From: CAJBLF01 sp964542965 | Lineage (GTDB): Bacteria > Patescibacteriota > Gracilibacteria > Absconditabacterales > Absconditicoccaceae | Direction of reading: 5' to 3' | NCBI GenBank assembly: GCA_964542965.1 | Contig: CAZIVH010000016.1 | Span: 1 to 21,208, forward strand | DNA length: 21,208 bases | In this document: positions 1 to 8,269 of the stretch, piece by piece | Layout: every line of letters starts with the position of its first letter | Numbering within the stretch: the first letter of the stretch is position 1 | The notes under the pieces: model-generated | What the model was told of the DNA's origin: nothing | Databases searched by the model: none | What the model saw: the letters and a program-made list of their open reading frames with translations, nothing else | Program-made: the position numbers and the translations under genes

Positions 1-8
1 ATAGAAAA

Positions 9-38
9 CTCCCGCGTTTTGCGGGAGCTTTTTTTTTG
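9..38. terminator. Bidirectional rho-independent terminator
   Basis: A perfect 7-bp GC-rich stem (CTCCCGC at 9-15 with GCGGGAG at 21-27) encloses a GTTTT loop. A long T run follows on the plus strand. On the minus strand the same stem is followed by TTTTC, so the hairpin can end lysS (stop at 52-54) as well as a plus-strand gene lying left of the window. Confidence 0.85.
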
Positions 39-51
39 AAATAGTTGATTA

Positions 52-1677
52 TTATTTTTTCTTTGGCTCTTCTGATTCTTCTTCGTTTTTTTCTGGCTTC
101 ATGAGCGGGAAGAAGACTACGTCTCTCAGATTATCTTGTTCCGTCAAAATCGCTAACAATCTCTCTATTCCCATACCGAATCCTGATTGCGGTGGCATAC
201 CATATTCCATCGCCGTGACGAAGTCGTCGTCGCTTGCTGTCGCTTCTTCATCTCCTTTAGCTGCGGCTTCTGCTTGTTTATCGAAGTTCTCTTGCTGTTC
301 GATAGGGTTTACAAGCTCGGAATATGCTTTGCAAATTTCTCGTCCGTTGACTAATAATTGGAACTGTTCTACGATATTGGTATCTTTGTCAGATACTCTT
401 GCCAATGGTTGCATGATGACTGGATAGTTGTAGATGAATGCAGGTCCGATGATTTTTGGTCTCAATACTTTCTTGTAGAGATAATCGATCAATGTTGTCG
501 TTCCCATCGTGTCCATCTTTTCGAATTCTATCCCTTTGGCTTTGATGTCTGCTCTCAGCTTGTCTGCATCGTCCATTCCGTATTTTGTGATATCTATGTC
601 GCTAGCTTCTTCGATACCTTTTGTGAAGTCTATCCTTTTCCATGGTGTCGTGAAATCCACTTCCTTGATGTTTCCGTCTTTGTCTTTGACGTTCAATTTT
701 TTGGAAAGTCATAGATTCTCGAAGAGATAATCGAACATCTTTTCCGTAAAGTTCATGTTATCTTCATAATTCCGATAGACAGCGTAGTGTTCGACTTGAG
801 TGAATTCCTGTAAATGACTAGGATCTGATCCTTCGTTTCTGAAATCCTGTCCGATCTCGAAGACTTTTTCGAATCTTCCTACGGTTGCTTTCTTTAATCC
901 AGTCTCAAACGCTATTCTCAAATATACATCGGTGTCGAAGTCGTTGTGGTGGGTGATGAAAGGTCTTGCAGCCGCTCCCGAAGCAGCGTTTCCGAGAATA
1001 TTCGTCTGGATTTCGGTAAATCATTCTTGCTTGTAGAAGGCTCTCATGACTTCGTATAATTTAGACTTCAGCAAGAACCTCTTGTAGGTTTCCGGATTCA
1101 TGGTGAGATCGAGATATCTTTTTCTATATAATTCTTCCTGATCGCTGAGTCCGTGGAATTTTTCCGGCAATGGCCTAATAGCTTTCGCCAAAAATTTGAA
1201 TTCTGACACGAATATCGTGAGCTCTCCTTTGTGTGTTTTGAACACTTCTCCGTGTACGCCGATGAAATCGCCCACATCTACCATCTTTTCCATAAATTTG
1301 TATGCAGTCATCCCCGTTTCGCTGCCGTCATTCAAGGTATCTACCAAACCGTCATTGGTTATAATTTTGCAGTTGTCGCGATGAAACATGAGTTGGATTT
1401 GCTCTGTGCTGTCGAGCAATTTTGCGAACGCCAACTTTCCGTGTGAACGGTAGAGCATCACTCTTCCTGCAGTTTTTACTTGGATTTCCGGATTTGGTAT
1501 GATATCGTTGATATCGCGATGTTCCTTGGTTTCGTAATCTTTTATGATATCGGAAATCAGATCTTTTTTGTCAAAAGATTGCGCATAGGGGATGATTCCC
1601 ATGGTTTTCATTTTTTTCGCTTTTGCGATGCGTGTTTCACGTTCTCCGACGTGATCAATTACTTTGGTTTCTTCCAT
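52..1677 (-). CDS. lysS: Lysyl-tRNA synthetase, class II
   Basis: This enzyme charges tRNA-Lys with lysine in the cytoplasm. The frame gives 541 residues, the normal length for class II LysRS, only if UGA is read through at 1021-1023 and 709-711. The N-terminal third is the OB-fold anticodon-binding domain (about 55-170). The class II core follows. Motif 2 (FEIGQDFRNEG) is near residue 273, followed by EFTQVEHYAVY, and motif 3 (GFGMGIERL) is near residue 499. The first UGA lies in the motif-1 helix region (YKQE-G-FTEIQT), where the family has Gly-Phe, which supports UGA = Gly. The ATG at 1677 gives a standard N-terminus. The HD-hydrolase gene lies 97 bp upstream on the same strand, separated by a heptamer repeat array that could fold in RNA. 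The hairpin at 9-27 ends the gene. Identification is firm. Confidence 0.97.
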
Positions 1678-1700
1678 TTTCTATACCTATTATTTAAAAT

Positions 1701-1770
1701 GATGAGATGGATTAGATAGAATGGACGGGATAGATTCTAATCCGTCTCAAAATCCATCTAATCTGTCTGT
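1701..1770. repeat. Heptamer-periodic inverted array (lysS/HD intergenic)
   Basis: This intergenic stretch divides into degenerate 7-mers. The left half contains TGGATTA, GATAGAA, TGGACGG and GATAGAT. The right half contains the complement-sense units TCTAATC, CGTCTCA, AAATCCA and TCTAATC. The halves can pair: GAGATGGATTAGA at 1704-1716 matches TCTAATCCGTCTC with one G-T wobble. It is one of eight such arrays in the window. It could form an RNA hairpin between the HD gene and lysS, but it lacks a U tract on the minus strand, so I do not call it a terminator. Confidence 0.7.
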
Positions 1771-1774
1771 TTGT

Positions 1775-2350
1775 TTAAACTCAGATTTTGTCTGCTATAG
1801 CTTTCATGCTATCAATCGCTATTTGTAAGAATTCATCGACCGTAATTCAAGCTTTTTCTACATCGGCGATGAATTGCCTATTTACGTTTGCTGCAAAGCG
1901 AAGTTCTTTCAATCTCTTTTTGATGGATTTTACTTCCACTCATTCGATTTTTTTGTCTGGCCTCATAAGCGTATATGCATAGATGAGTCCTGTGATATTC
2001 TCTCCCGCAGCCAAGGCATAATCGAATTTTGTCATTCTTGTTTTGTTTCCTGGTGCTATTCATTCTGTATGCGAGAATATAGCATCGAACATCTCTTGGA
2101 TATCATATCCTTCTGATTTCAATATCTCGATGGTCTTTTTTCCATGTTGTGCAAGATCCTGGCCGATGATATCCAGATCGAGATCGTGAAGGAGTCAGGT
2201 GATTCCTCGCAATTCTTCATTCTCTCCTAACTTTTTTGCTAATCCTCTCATGACCGCTTCAGTCTCTATCGAGTGCAATTTCAGATGTGGCGAGGTAAGA
2301 TATTTATCTATCAATGCTTCTGCTTCAGATTGAGTTATTGTTGTCTTCAT
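1775..2350 (-). CDS. HD-superfamily predicted hydrolase (COG2316-like)
   Basis: A 191-residue cytoplasmic protein of the HD metal-dependent phosphohydrolase superfamily. An early His (LKLHSIE, near 25), the HD pair in LLHDLDLD (near 55) and a later His in FSHTEG (near 95) match the usual metal-ligand order. The segment YALAAGENITGLIYA resembles the family's (A)AD/E-x-x-TGLI region, with Glu where many members have Asp. The C-terminal part (VKSIKKRLKELRFAANV) also fits the small HD proteins grouped in COG2316; the substrate of that group is unknown to me. Five in-frame UGA codons must be read as Gly, for example in GIT-G-LLHD and SHTE-G. The ATG at 2350 lies 8 bp after the stop of the pilin gene upstream, suggesting co-transcription. 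The family call is strong; the function is open. Confidence 0.88.
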
Positions 2351-2358
2351 TTGGTGTA

Positions 2359-3501
2359 TTACTTCGTATAAAAATTTTTGGTATTGAAGGTGGTTTGGAG
2401 ACTGACTTGGAAGTTGTCGATAGTTTGCATACCGAGCTTTTTTTGCCGGATTTTGCCGTAGAGTTTGCTTGTCAATTGTAACGTAAAATAAGGATTTATC
2501 TGCACTTCGTTTTCTGCAAGCGCATATTGCGGGTTTTTTGTCGGTGAGATGGTGATGTTCCAGTTGCTGATCGTGATGTTTTTTTGGAACAGGTCGACTC
2601 GTCCGTCATCTTTGTCAGCTGGAATCTTATAATTTGCGTATATTGTTCCGATTCCGCTTCCGTTGCAGATGAATCCCTGCGCATAATCGCATGCTCGTGT
2701 GTCTATTTTTCCATCATAGACGCCTGAAGCGTTGTTTATGTTGAAGTCGTGATTATTCCCTGCATCAAAACCTCTGAGTTTCAATATCTGCAATGTATAG
2801 AGTTTTTCGCTGTCTCCGCTTATTACAGCATCCCCATTCCAGTCTCCGCTTTCCACTAGATGTCTTCTTATCAACACTCTGGATGTCCCATCTTGGGAAA
2901 TCAAATATAATTCTTTGGTGTTTTCGCTATCTTCTATAGCATCAGGTCATTTCATGACGTTTTCGTCGTCATCATCGTTCCATGCTCATCCTATATCGTC
3001 GACGTCGTTTTTTACGTCCCTGAATTGCCGATAATATTGTCCGAACGATTGTTTCCCGGTATTGAGACATCATTCGCCGTTTTGTATCCCTGGATTGTTC
3101 AGTACGACATATGGCGATGTTTCTCATGGACTTGTCGAACTACAGAAATAGATGTTACGCTGGTCGAATGGCGTTCATGCTAGCGCGTTGTTGTTGCCGT
3201 ATGCCGTGAAGAGATTGCAATATCCGTTTTCTCATACGTTTCGTTCGAATGGTGTCGTATCGTTATCGCATCCGACGTTCTTTCTGTTGAAATATTCTTC
3301 GTAATCGATGGTGTAATCCTTTAGTAATAGATTTATCTTCTCTATTGCATAATATGCGTCTTGTGTGACATTTGTCCTTGCTTGGATATTGTATTTGAGT
3401 TTCATCATTCTGCTATAGATATTCAATAGGACGACCAATAGCAAAAAAAAGCTTGTTATGGCTATGATTATTTCCAATATGGTGAATCACTTTTTTTTCA
3501 T
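2359..3501 (-). CDS. Type IV pilin-like protein with prepilin signal
   Basis: A 380-residue protein with a class III (prepilin) signal: MKKK-G-FTILEIII followed by a hydrophobic helix to about residue 27. Prepilin peptidase would cut after the Gly and methylate Phe+1; Glu+5 is present. That Gly, codon 5 (3487-3489), is a UGA, so standard-code gene finding would begin downstream and lose the signal. At least six more UGA codons are read as Gly (such as ERNV-G-ENG and NGE-G-CLN). The mature part has several Cys, including CDYAQGFIC, that could form disulfides, and a Tyr/Asn-rich body. It is longer than a major pilin and better fits a minor pilin or pseudopilin (PilW/PulJ-like by length and helix-domain layout), though I cannot assign the subclass. 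The frame runs from ATG 3501 to TAA 2359-2361, 8 bp before the HD gene. Confidence 0.85.
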
Positions 3502-3504
3502 GTG

Positions 3505-3541
3505 GATCGAACGATTAAACGCTAAAGCGATTAAACGATGC
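3505..3541 (-). repeat. Heptamer-periodic leader element upstream of the pilin gene
   Basis: On the minus strand this 37-bp stretch reads as 7-mers (GCATCGT, TTAATCG, CTTTAGC, GTTTAAT, CGTTCGA) and ends 3 bp before the pilin ATG. It aligns without gaps with the element just upstream of alr (19151-19187), in the same orientation relative to the gene; roughly two thirds of positions are identical by eye. It leaves little room for a normal ribosome-binding site. Confidence 0.6.
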
Positions 3542-3572
3542 TTTTTTAGCTATTTCGCTTTTGCTTTCAATG

Positions 3573-3599
3573 AAAAAAGTGAGCATTCCGGCTCACTTT
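3573..3599 (-). terminator. Rho-independent terminator after the Ig-repeat gene
   Basis: A perfect 9-bp stem, AAAGTGAGC (3576-3584) with GCTCACTTT (3591-3599), has a 6-nt loop. On the minus strand it is followed by a T run. It lies 27 bp past the TAA of the Ig-repeat gene, so the pilin gene downstream needs its own promoter. Confidence 0.85.
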
Positions 3600-3625
3600 C
3601 CTTGAAAAAATATTTATGTTTTGCG

Positions 3626-5851
3626 TTATCTGACACTGATGGTATATCTGTATCGTTCTGCTCGACCTTCAGAGAATGCATCGAAATCATCGTATGCTTT
3701 TGTACTCTTGTCTTCCAAGATGTTTTCCATCTCTTCATATAGATCGTCTGATTTGTTCTGTCGTGTAGTGTTTGTTCTCAATCTAGGATATGAACTTTTG
3801 AGGCTACTGATCATGCTATTCCGTGAATCATAGATCGATTCTACTGTGTTCAATTCGCTTGTCGTGAATCCATCGACATCACTATCGTCGTCGTTGGTAG
3901 TTCCTACGGTAAAGATCTTTTCTCCTTTGAAGTCGCCGTCTGCATCTTCATCGTAGACAAGCACTTTGTACGAATAGTTATTTCTTTTGAATCTTATGAG
4001 ATTGGTGAATGTCTTTGTTCCTGCATTTCCTGCTGTGAAAGTGTATCCGTTGGTCTTGTATGTGCTTGCCATCTCAAAATCGTTGGTTGATGTCGTCAAT
4101 GTTCGTGTAGACGCACCTGATGCTTTTTTGTATACTTCGAACAAAATCTTTCCTCTATATGTCGTATACGTACTTGTGTTGTCTCTTGCTTTGACGGTCA
4201 CATCAACTCGTTGATTAGTGGTAGGTGTCGTGTCGTCGGTGGTCAGATAAAAATTGTATTCATCATCATTGGTATCATCAGTGTCACCTATGGTGAAGAT
4301 TTTCTCTCCGTCTATATCATCATCTTCGGAATCCACTACGACTATCTTATATTGATATCCTTCTTTTCTGAATCTTACGAAATCGTTGATAGTCACTTGA
4401 CCTGCGTTTGATGAGGTGAATCTATATCCATTGTCTTCGTACGGATACTTCATTTCATAATCGCTCAATGATGTGGTCTTGTATCGAGTAGAGTACCCTG
4501 GCTCTTTGTATCGTACTTCAAAATCCACGGTCCCTCTATAGGTAGTATCAATACTTGATCCGTCTTTTGCCTTGATAGTGATATCTACATATTCGTTTCT
4601 TTCTGGACCGCTAGTATTGCTTGTTACGGTAAAACTATCGGTATCGTAGTTGCTGCTGCTATTGCTTTGGCTGTTTACATAGAATGTCTTATATTCTTCG
4701 ATGTCGTTGGTAGTATCGTAGATGACCAATCTGTAATCATATCTATCATCCCTGAATCTTACCAGATCGTTGAATTCACGTTCTCCGTTGTCGCTTGACG
4801 TGAATGTATACGATGTCTTGGCAAGCGTATAGTATGAAGATGTCGCACTCACTCGTGATGAACCGGATTTTCTTTCTACTTTGAATTTTACCGTTCCTCT
4901 ATAGTCTTCGTTTGTGGTAGAACCATCGCGAGCTACTACGGTTACATCTACGTATTGATCTTCATCAGGTGAACTTGTGGATGTTGTTACATAGAAACTA
5001 TCTGTCTCGTTGTCGTCTTCTTCTTCATCATCGCTTTCGTCGTACCCATTACCGAAATCGAAAACTTTATATCCGTCGATATCTTCGTCATCGTAGTCAT
5101 ATATCATGATCCTATAATCGTAATTGTCGTTCAAAAATCTTACCAAATTGCTGAATTCGTGGATTCCATCATCATTGGAATCGAAATCATATGAGGTTTC
5201 ATCTAATTCATATAACGAACTAGAGGCAGTGATCCATTTGTCGTTGGTATTGTCCCGTCTTTGGATTTTGAATCTTACATTGCCTCTGTAGCTATCGTCT
5301 GTAGATGATCCATCTCTCGCTTTGACGGTGATGTCGATCCGTTCATTTTGGTCAGGATTGGATGGCGATGCAGAAATATAGAAATTGTCAGTCTGATTGT
5401 CATTCTCATTATTTTCCAAATCATCTTCAGCTCGATCTTCATTGTCCCGATCATATACCCGTTGAGGATAGGTCCGTATGCTGCTGCTGCTCGGTTTCCC
5501 TTCCCGATCGATCGGTGCTGCATTGTCGTATCTTATCCGGAGCTTTATCCTGCTTGGATTTTTCCCATCATAAGGGAATTCTCCATTACAGTTGGTTATA
5601 CTTCTGAGCGTTGAGCTAGGATCCATGAGATCACATCTGAGGTTGGCTTCTGATCCACCATCGAGATCTGTCTCTATTTCCCGTCTTTTGCTTCCTGCAT
5701 CTTTGATGCTCACACAGGCGGTTATCCCGTTAGCGAATTCCACTTCCTTGCAGCTTGTCCCTGCAGATGTGTGCATCGTGCGTCCTGCAATCATCCGGAT
5801 GATTGCTGCGGATATTCCTATCAGACCAACGCTTAATAAAAACTTTTTCAT
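3626..5851 (-). CDS. Secreted surface protein with four Ig-like repeats
   Basis: A 741-residue exported protein. Residues 1-22 form a signal peptide or N-terminal anchor (Lys-Lys, then a hydrophobic run). Residues 30-110 hold four Cys (34, 46, 73, 88), probably two disulfides. An Asp/Glu/Asn-rich linker reaches about 153. Four homologous beta-rich modules of about 110-120 residues follow, starting near 155, 284, 404 and 532. Each has the pattern (N/S)FYxT, a D(V/I)T(V)KARDGS segment, YRGxVxFxV, a Tyr-rich middle and a closing LVRF...YDY strand, joined by acidic linkers. This resembles Ig-like or bacterial adhesin stalk domains. The last 80 residues are helical and charged, with no LPXTG or membrane anchor seen. 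Unlike most neighbours it contains no in-frame UGA. It sits 30 bp after a secreted-protein gene from the same promoter and just upstream of the pilin gene. A role in attachment or as a cell-surface fibre is inferred. Confidence 0.85.
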   Translation of the reverse strand: MKKFLLSVGLIGISAAIIRMIAGRTMHTSAGTSCKEVEFANGITACVSIKDAGSKRREIETDLDGGSEANLRCDLMDPSSTLRSITNCNGEFPYDGKNPSRIKLRIRYDNAAPIDREGKPSSSSIRTYPQRVYDRDNEDRAEDDLENNENDNQTDNFYISASPSNPDQNERIDITVKARDGSSTDDSYRGNVRFKIQRRDNTNDKWITASSSLYELDETSYDFDSNDDGIHEFSNLVRFLNDNYDYRIMIYDYDDEDIDGYKVFDFGNGYDESDDEEEDDNETDSFYVTTSTSSPDEDQYVDVTVVARDGSTTNEDYRGTVKFKVERKSGSSRVSATSSYYTLAKTSYTFTSSDNGEREFNDLVRFRDDRYDYRLVIYDTTNDIEEYKTFYVNSQSNSSSNYDTDSFTVTSNTSGPERNEYVDITIKAKDGSSIDTTYRGTVDFEVRYKEPGYSTRYKTTSLSDYEMKYPYEDNGYRFTSSNAGQVTINDFVRFRKEGYQYKIVVVDSEDDDIDGEKIFTIGDTDDTNDDEYNFYLTTDDTTPTTNQRVDVTVKARDNTSTYTTYRGKILFEVYKKASGASTRTLTTSTNDFEMASTYKTNGYTFTAGNAGTKTFTNLIRFKRNNYSYKVLVYDEDADGDFKGEKIFTVGTTNDDDSDVDGFTTSELNTVESIYDSRNSMISSLKSSYPRLRTNTTRQNKSDDLYEEMENILEDKSTKAYDDFDAFSEGRAERYRYTISVR

Positions 5852-5881
5852 GATATTATGGTAAATGGGTAAAAGTGCTTG

Positions 5882-6691
5882 TTACATAGGATATGCTGGA
5901 GTATAACTGCTATTATATACGCTTTTTTCGATCGCCTTGTATTCATATTTTTTTATATCGGTATTTTCTTGCTTTTTCCCTTCTAGGACATAAAAGAACT
6001 CATCTGTTTTCTCTTTTTGCGGATTGTATCATTTGTCTTTCTTTGTCAGTTTTCTGTTGATTGAGAAATACACTTTATCGTTTTTTGTATATCGTTTTGC
6101 TGTTTCTTTTCATTTTTCTTTTTTGGTTACGAGTTCTCGCTTTTCTTCCTTACATTTTTTTGTTATCAATTCCTGCATCGTTATACAGAATTCTATTCTT
6201 TTGAGGACTTCTTTTTTCTGTTCTACAGAATCTTTTTTTGGATTGGTGATATCTTCTTTGAATAGCGAATTCATAAACTCTATTGCGTATGTCGTATCGT
6301 TTTGATTATCTAATGGAGTGATATAAATAAAATCAACTCCTGGATTTTCATATTTTATTTTGTAGGTGTTTTTGTAAGTGAATTCTACTGACAATAGGTC
6401 TTTCGCTACTGTCACGTCAGTTATTCATTCATATCATGACCATGTAGATTTTGTTTTTTCGATCTTTTCCTGGTCCTCATCTTCAATGGTCTTTCCTTTA
6501 TCAGGCGCCATTTTTTTTGTTGCTTCTTCCCGATGGATATCCTTTTTTTCTTTCGATTTACCTTGTACGATATTCTCTTGTACTGCTTTTTTCGTGTTTT
6601 CTGTGATATCGGGCAAATTGCTTGCTTTCCCATCTGCTGCATTGAGCGCTAATGCTGCCGCTCCTAGAGCTAATCCTTTTTTGATTCCCAT
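5882..6691 (-). CDS. Secreted protein of unknown function
   Basis: A 269-residue protein that I do not recognise. From the ATG at 6691 it begins MGIKKGLALGAAALALNAADG, a short signal-peptide-like segment. An upstream ATG at 6751 in the same frame is rejected because the promoter at 6723-6751 overlaps it. A Lys/Glu-rich low-complexity region (residues 25-85) precedes a more structured part with IKYENPGVDFIYITPLD and further Lys-rich helices. Four UGA codons are read as Gly, two of them close together near 6424-6434 (STWS-G-YE-G-ITDV). The TAA stop at 5882-5884 lies 30 bp before the Ig-repeat gene, so the two probably form an operon. Export of both suggests a shared surface role, which is inference. 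Confidence 0.75.
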
Positions 6692-6722
6692 GATTGTTTT
6701 CTTATATATATAAATATACATA

Positions 6723-6751
6723 ATTATATTTATTTTTCTAGATTTTGTCAA
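6723..6751 (-). promoter_or_regulatory. Consensus sigma-70-type promoter, minus strand
   Basis: On the minus strand a perfect -35 box TTGACA (6746-6751) and a perfect -10 box TATAAT (6723-6728) are separated by exactly 17 bp. The start codon of the secreted-protein gene lies 32 bp downstream of the -10 box. It drives the two-gene secreted operon 6691-3626. Confidence 0.85.
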
Positions 6752-6761
6752 ATTTTTCTTG

Positions 6762-6789
6762 TTGATACTTTTGGGCTAATATGTATATT
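6762..6789 (+). promoter_or_regulatory. Probable promoter, plus strand
   Basis: TTGATA (6762-6767) and TATATT (6784-6789) are 16 bp apart, 33 bp before the ATG of the small membrane protein. It is back-to-back with the minus-strand promoter at 6723-6751, so the region is a divergent promoter. Confidence 0.5.
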
Positions 6790-6822
6790 CTTCTGTGGTT
6801 TTTTACTCCTTTTTGTGTACTC

Positions 6823-7251
6823 ATGCGTTTTTTCTGAAGATTGTTGAAATATCTTTTACGATCAGTGCTTTCTATCATTGTTTTCATCCTTTTGGTAGGA
6901 TTGGCGAAAACGAAATGGGATCTGAACGCATATGTCTCTTTCCTTAATGCTAATGATCGATCTGTATTCCACCGATCTCAACCTGCAACTCGGACGGATC
7001 CGTTTTGGCCGCATCAGACTACAACAACAGGTATCGACGATCTACTTTCCGATGAGGAGTTAGAGACAGAGATGTCTGGATTGGATGTTTATGATCCTGC
7101 TTTTGAAGAAGATTTGAATGCGTTGCCTGATAGTTCTCTTACATGAGCAGATGAAGATTTCTGATTTACTACGGAAACACCTTCTTCCACCTCTTCATCC
7201 GAATCCGATTCTACGCTTCGTGATCTTATCAAACAACGCAAATTACCTTAA
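6823..7251 (+). CDS. Small single-pass membrane protein, unknown function
   Basis: A 142-residue protein that I do not recognise. The ATG at 6823 gives MRFF-G-RLLKYLL, with a UGA glycine at codon 5. A standard-code caller would instead start at the TTG at 6841. One hydrophobic segment (about residues 10-29) is followed by an acidic, Ser/Thr-rich soluble tail (for example DDLLSDEELE) with two further UGA glycines (LT-G-ADEDF-G-FTTE). The tail ends IKQRKLP at a TAA. A basic N-terminus and acidic tail suggest an N-in anchor with an exported tail. It is divergent from the secreted-protein operon and 129 bp upstream of the SufB/D-like gene, with a palindromic repeat between. Confidence 0.7.
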
Positions 7252-7259
7252 TAATTAAT

Positions 7260-7379
7260 AGTGAAAAATGAATAATGAAAAATGAAAGAATTGCTGGAAT
7301 AGACTATTGTCTATCACAATAGTAGATAAACAACATACCACATTATTCATCGTTAATCATTCATCATTCATCATTCAGT
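7260..7379. repeat. Heptamer-array palindrome with central hairpin
   Basis: The left arm (7260-7287) is made of AATGAAT/AATGAAA-type 7-mers. The right arm (7341-7379) is made of inverse-sense units (CATTATT, CATCGTT, AATCATT, CATCATT). Between them ACTATTGT (7303-7310) and ACAATAGT (7316-7323) form a perfect 8-bp stem with a 5-nt loop. The right arm ends directly at the ATG of the SufB/D gene. The core GACTATTGT recurs at 11730-11738. Confidence 0.75.
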
Positions 7380-7380
7380 A

Positions 7381-8028
7381 ATGACGATCGTCTCTCAGAA
7401 TATCTTTGAACCATTAGTAGCTAAGAAAGATCAATCTTTTGAATTTGTCGATATTTTTTCTGTTTCGGGGAAAAAGAGCATCGAATTATCGGCTCATTCT
7501 TCCTTGACCTATCTTATCGTCGTTTCCGGGGCAGATATAGATCTTCGTGTAGTAACCAAAGGTCCGCAATGTTCTTGCCAGATCTTCGGCCTTTTCGCTT
7601 CTGACGCAAAGCATCCTATTTCTGGTTCTTTGACCGTATCTCTTGATCATTCCCAGACTTCAGCCGAGGTGGAATTGATCTCTTTTCTTCGTGATTGAGC
7701 GAAATCGTCTATTGACGGTTCTATCCTCATCGGGAATCGTCTCGATCATGTCCATGGCCGCTTGCTCGAACAAAATATTGTCTTGGGGAAGGATATCTCT
7801 ATCAAAACTTTGCCGAAACTGAATATAGCTTCTCATGATGTTCGCGCTTCGCATGGTGCGACGGTCGATTCTTTGGATCAACAGAAGCTCTTCTATATGA
7901 TGAGCAGGGGATTGACCAAAGAGCAATCACAAACATTATTAGTGAACTGATATATTGAGTATGTTTTGTCGCATTTTAGCGATATCGATGACACAGAGAA
8001 AAAACAGATATATACACTGCTTTCTTAG
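7381..8028 (+). CDS. SufB/SufD-family Fe-S assembly protein (short form)
   Basis: A 215-residue protein of the SufBD family, whose members form the scaffold of the SUF iron-sulfur assembly complex with the ATPase SufC. The C-terminal half carries the family signature: LDHVHGRLLEQNIVLGKD, then LNIASHDVRASHGATVDSL, LFYMMSRGL and an acidic/hydrophobic end helix. It is about half the length of ordinary SufB or SufD, so it is essentially one beta-helix core. UGA at 7696-7698 (FLRD-G-AKSS) and 7948-7950 (LLVN-G-YIEY) must be Gly; the second restores the usual C-terminal helix after ..LLVxGF. The stop is TAG at 8026-8028. No sufC or cysteine desulfurase is nearby, so partners must be encoded elsewhere or this is a stand-alone member. 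Confidence 0.85.
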
Positions 8029-8269
8029 TGCTTTTTGGGCGCTTCGTTCTAAACTCATAATAAACGCTTCGCTAGGACTTACTTTTTCTCTTGATAGAAA
8101 AAGTAAGCAAAAAGATCAAGCCGGATGCTATACTCTGGATGAATGCTTCATATATGCACGACCTACGTCTCGCCTCCAACCCTGCAAGCAGGGGCCCATT
8201 CCGGACTCGTCCATGTCAACAGCTTCATCTCCATTCTAATTCCTATCTCGTGGCGAGCATCCGGTGTTG
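8029..8269. other. Non-coding stretch between convergent genes
   Basis: I see no credible gene here on either strand under table 25. The stretch lies between the TAG of the SufB/D gene and the end of the CxxCxxCC gene. It has a less AT-rich composition than its flanks and holds the dispersed hairpin at 8079-8106. Confidence 0.55.
8079..8106. repeat. Perfect 11-bp hairpin, dispersed repeat copy 1
   Basis: TTACTTTTTCT (8079-8089) and its exact complement (8096-8106) flank a 6-nt loop, and GCAAAAA follows. The structure at 15299-15320 has the same layout (ACTTTTT stem, AAAAAGTA, then GGCAAAAA), so this appears to be a dispersed element. It could also stop transcription of the SufB/D gene. Confidence 0.65.

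Noticed and set aside
52..1677. lysS, dnaA, clpC, alr and others as pseudogenes with premature stops
   Set aside because: Every interruption is TGA, never TAA or TAG, and each restores a family-consistent residue when read as Gly.
3988..5614. Plus-strand reading frames opposite the Ig-repeat gene
   Set aside because: They are shadow frames with no family features, opposite a long coherent repeat protein.
7255..7379. Insertion sequence or transposon
   Set aside because: There is no transposase, no target-site duplication I can identify, and the arms are simple heptamer arrays.
8029..8269. Small plus-strand reading frames after the SufB/D gene
   Set aside because: Low-complexity or composition-driven frames without conserved motifs, overlapping a hairpin repeat.
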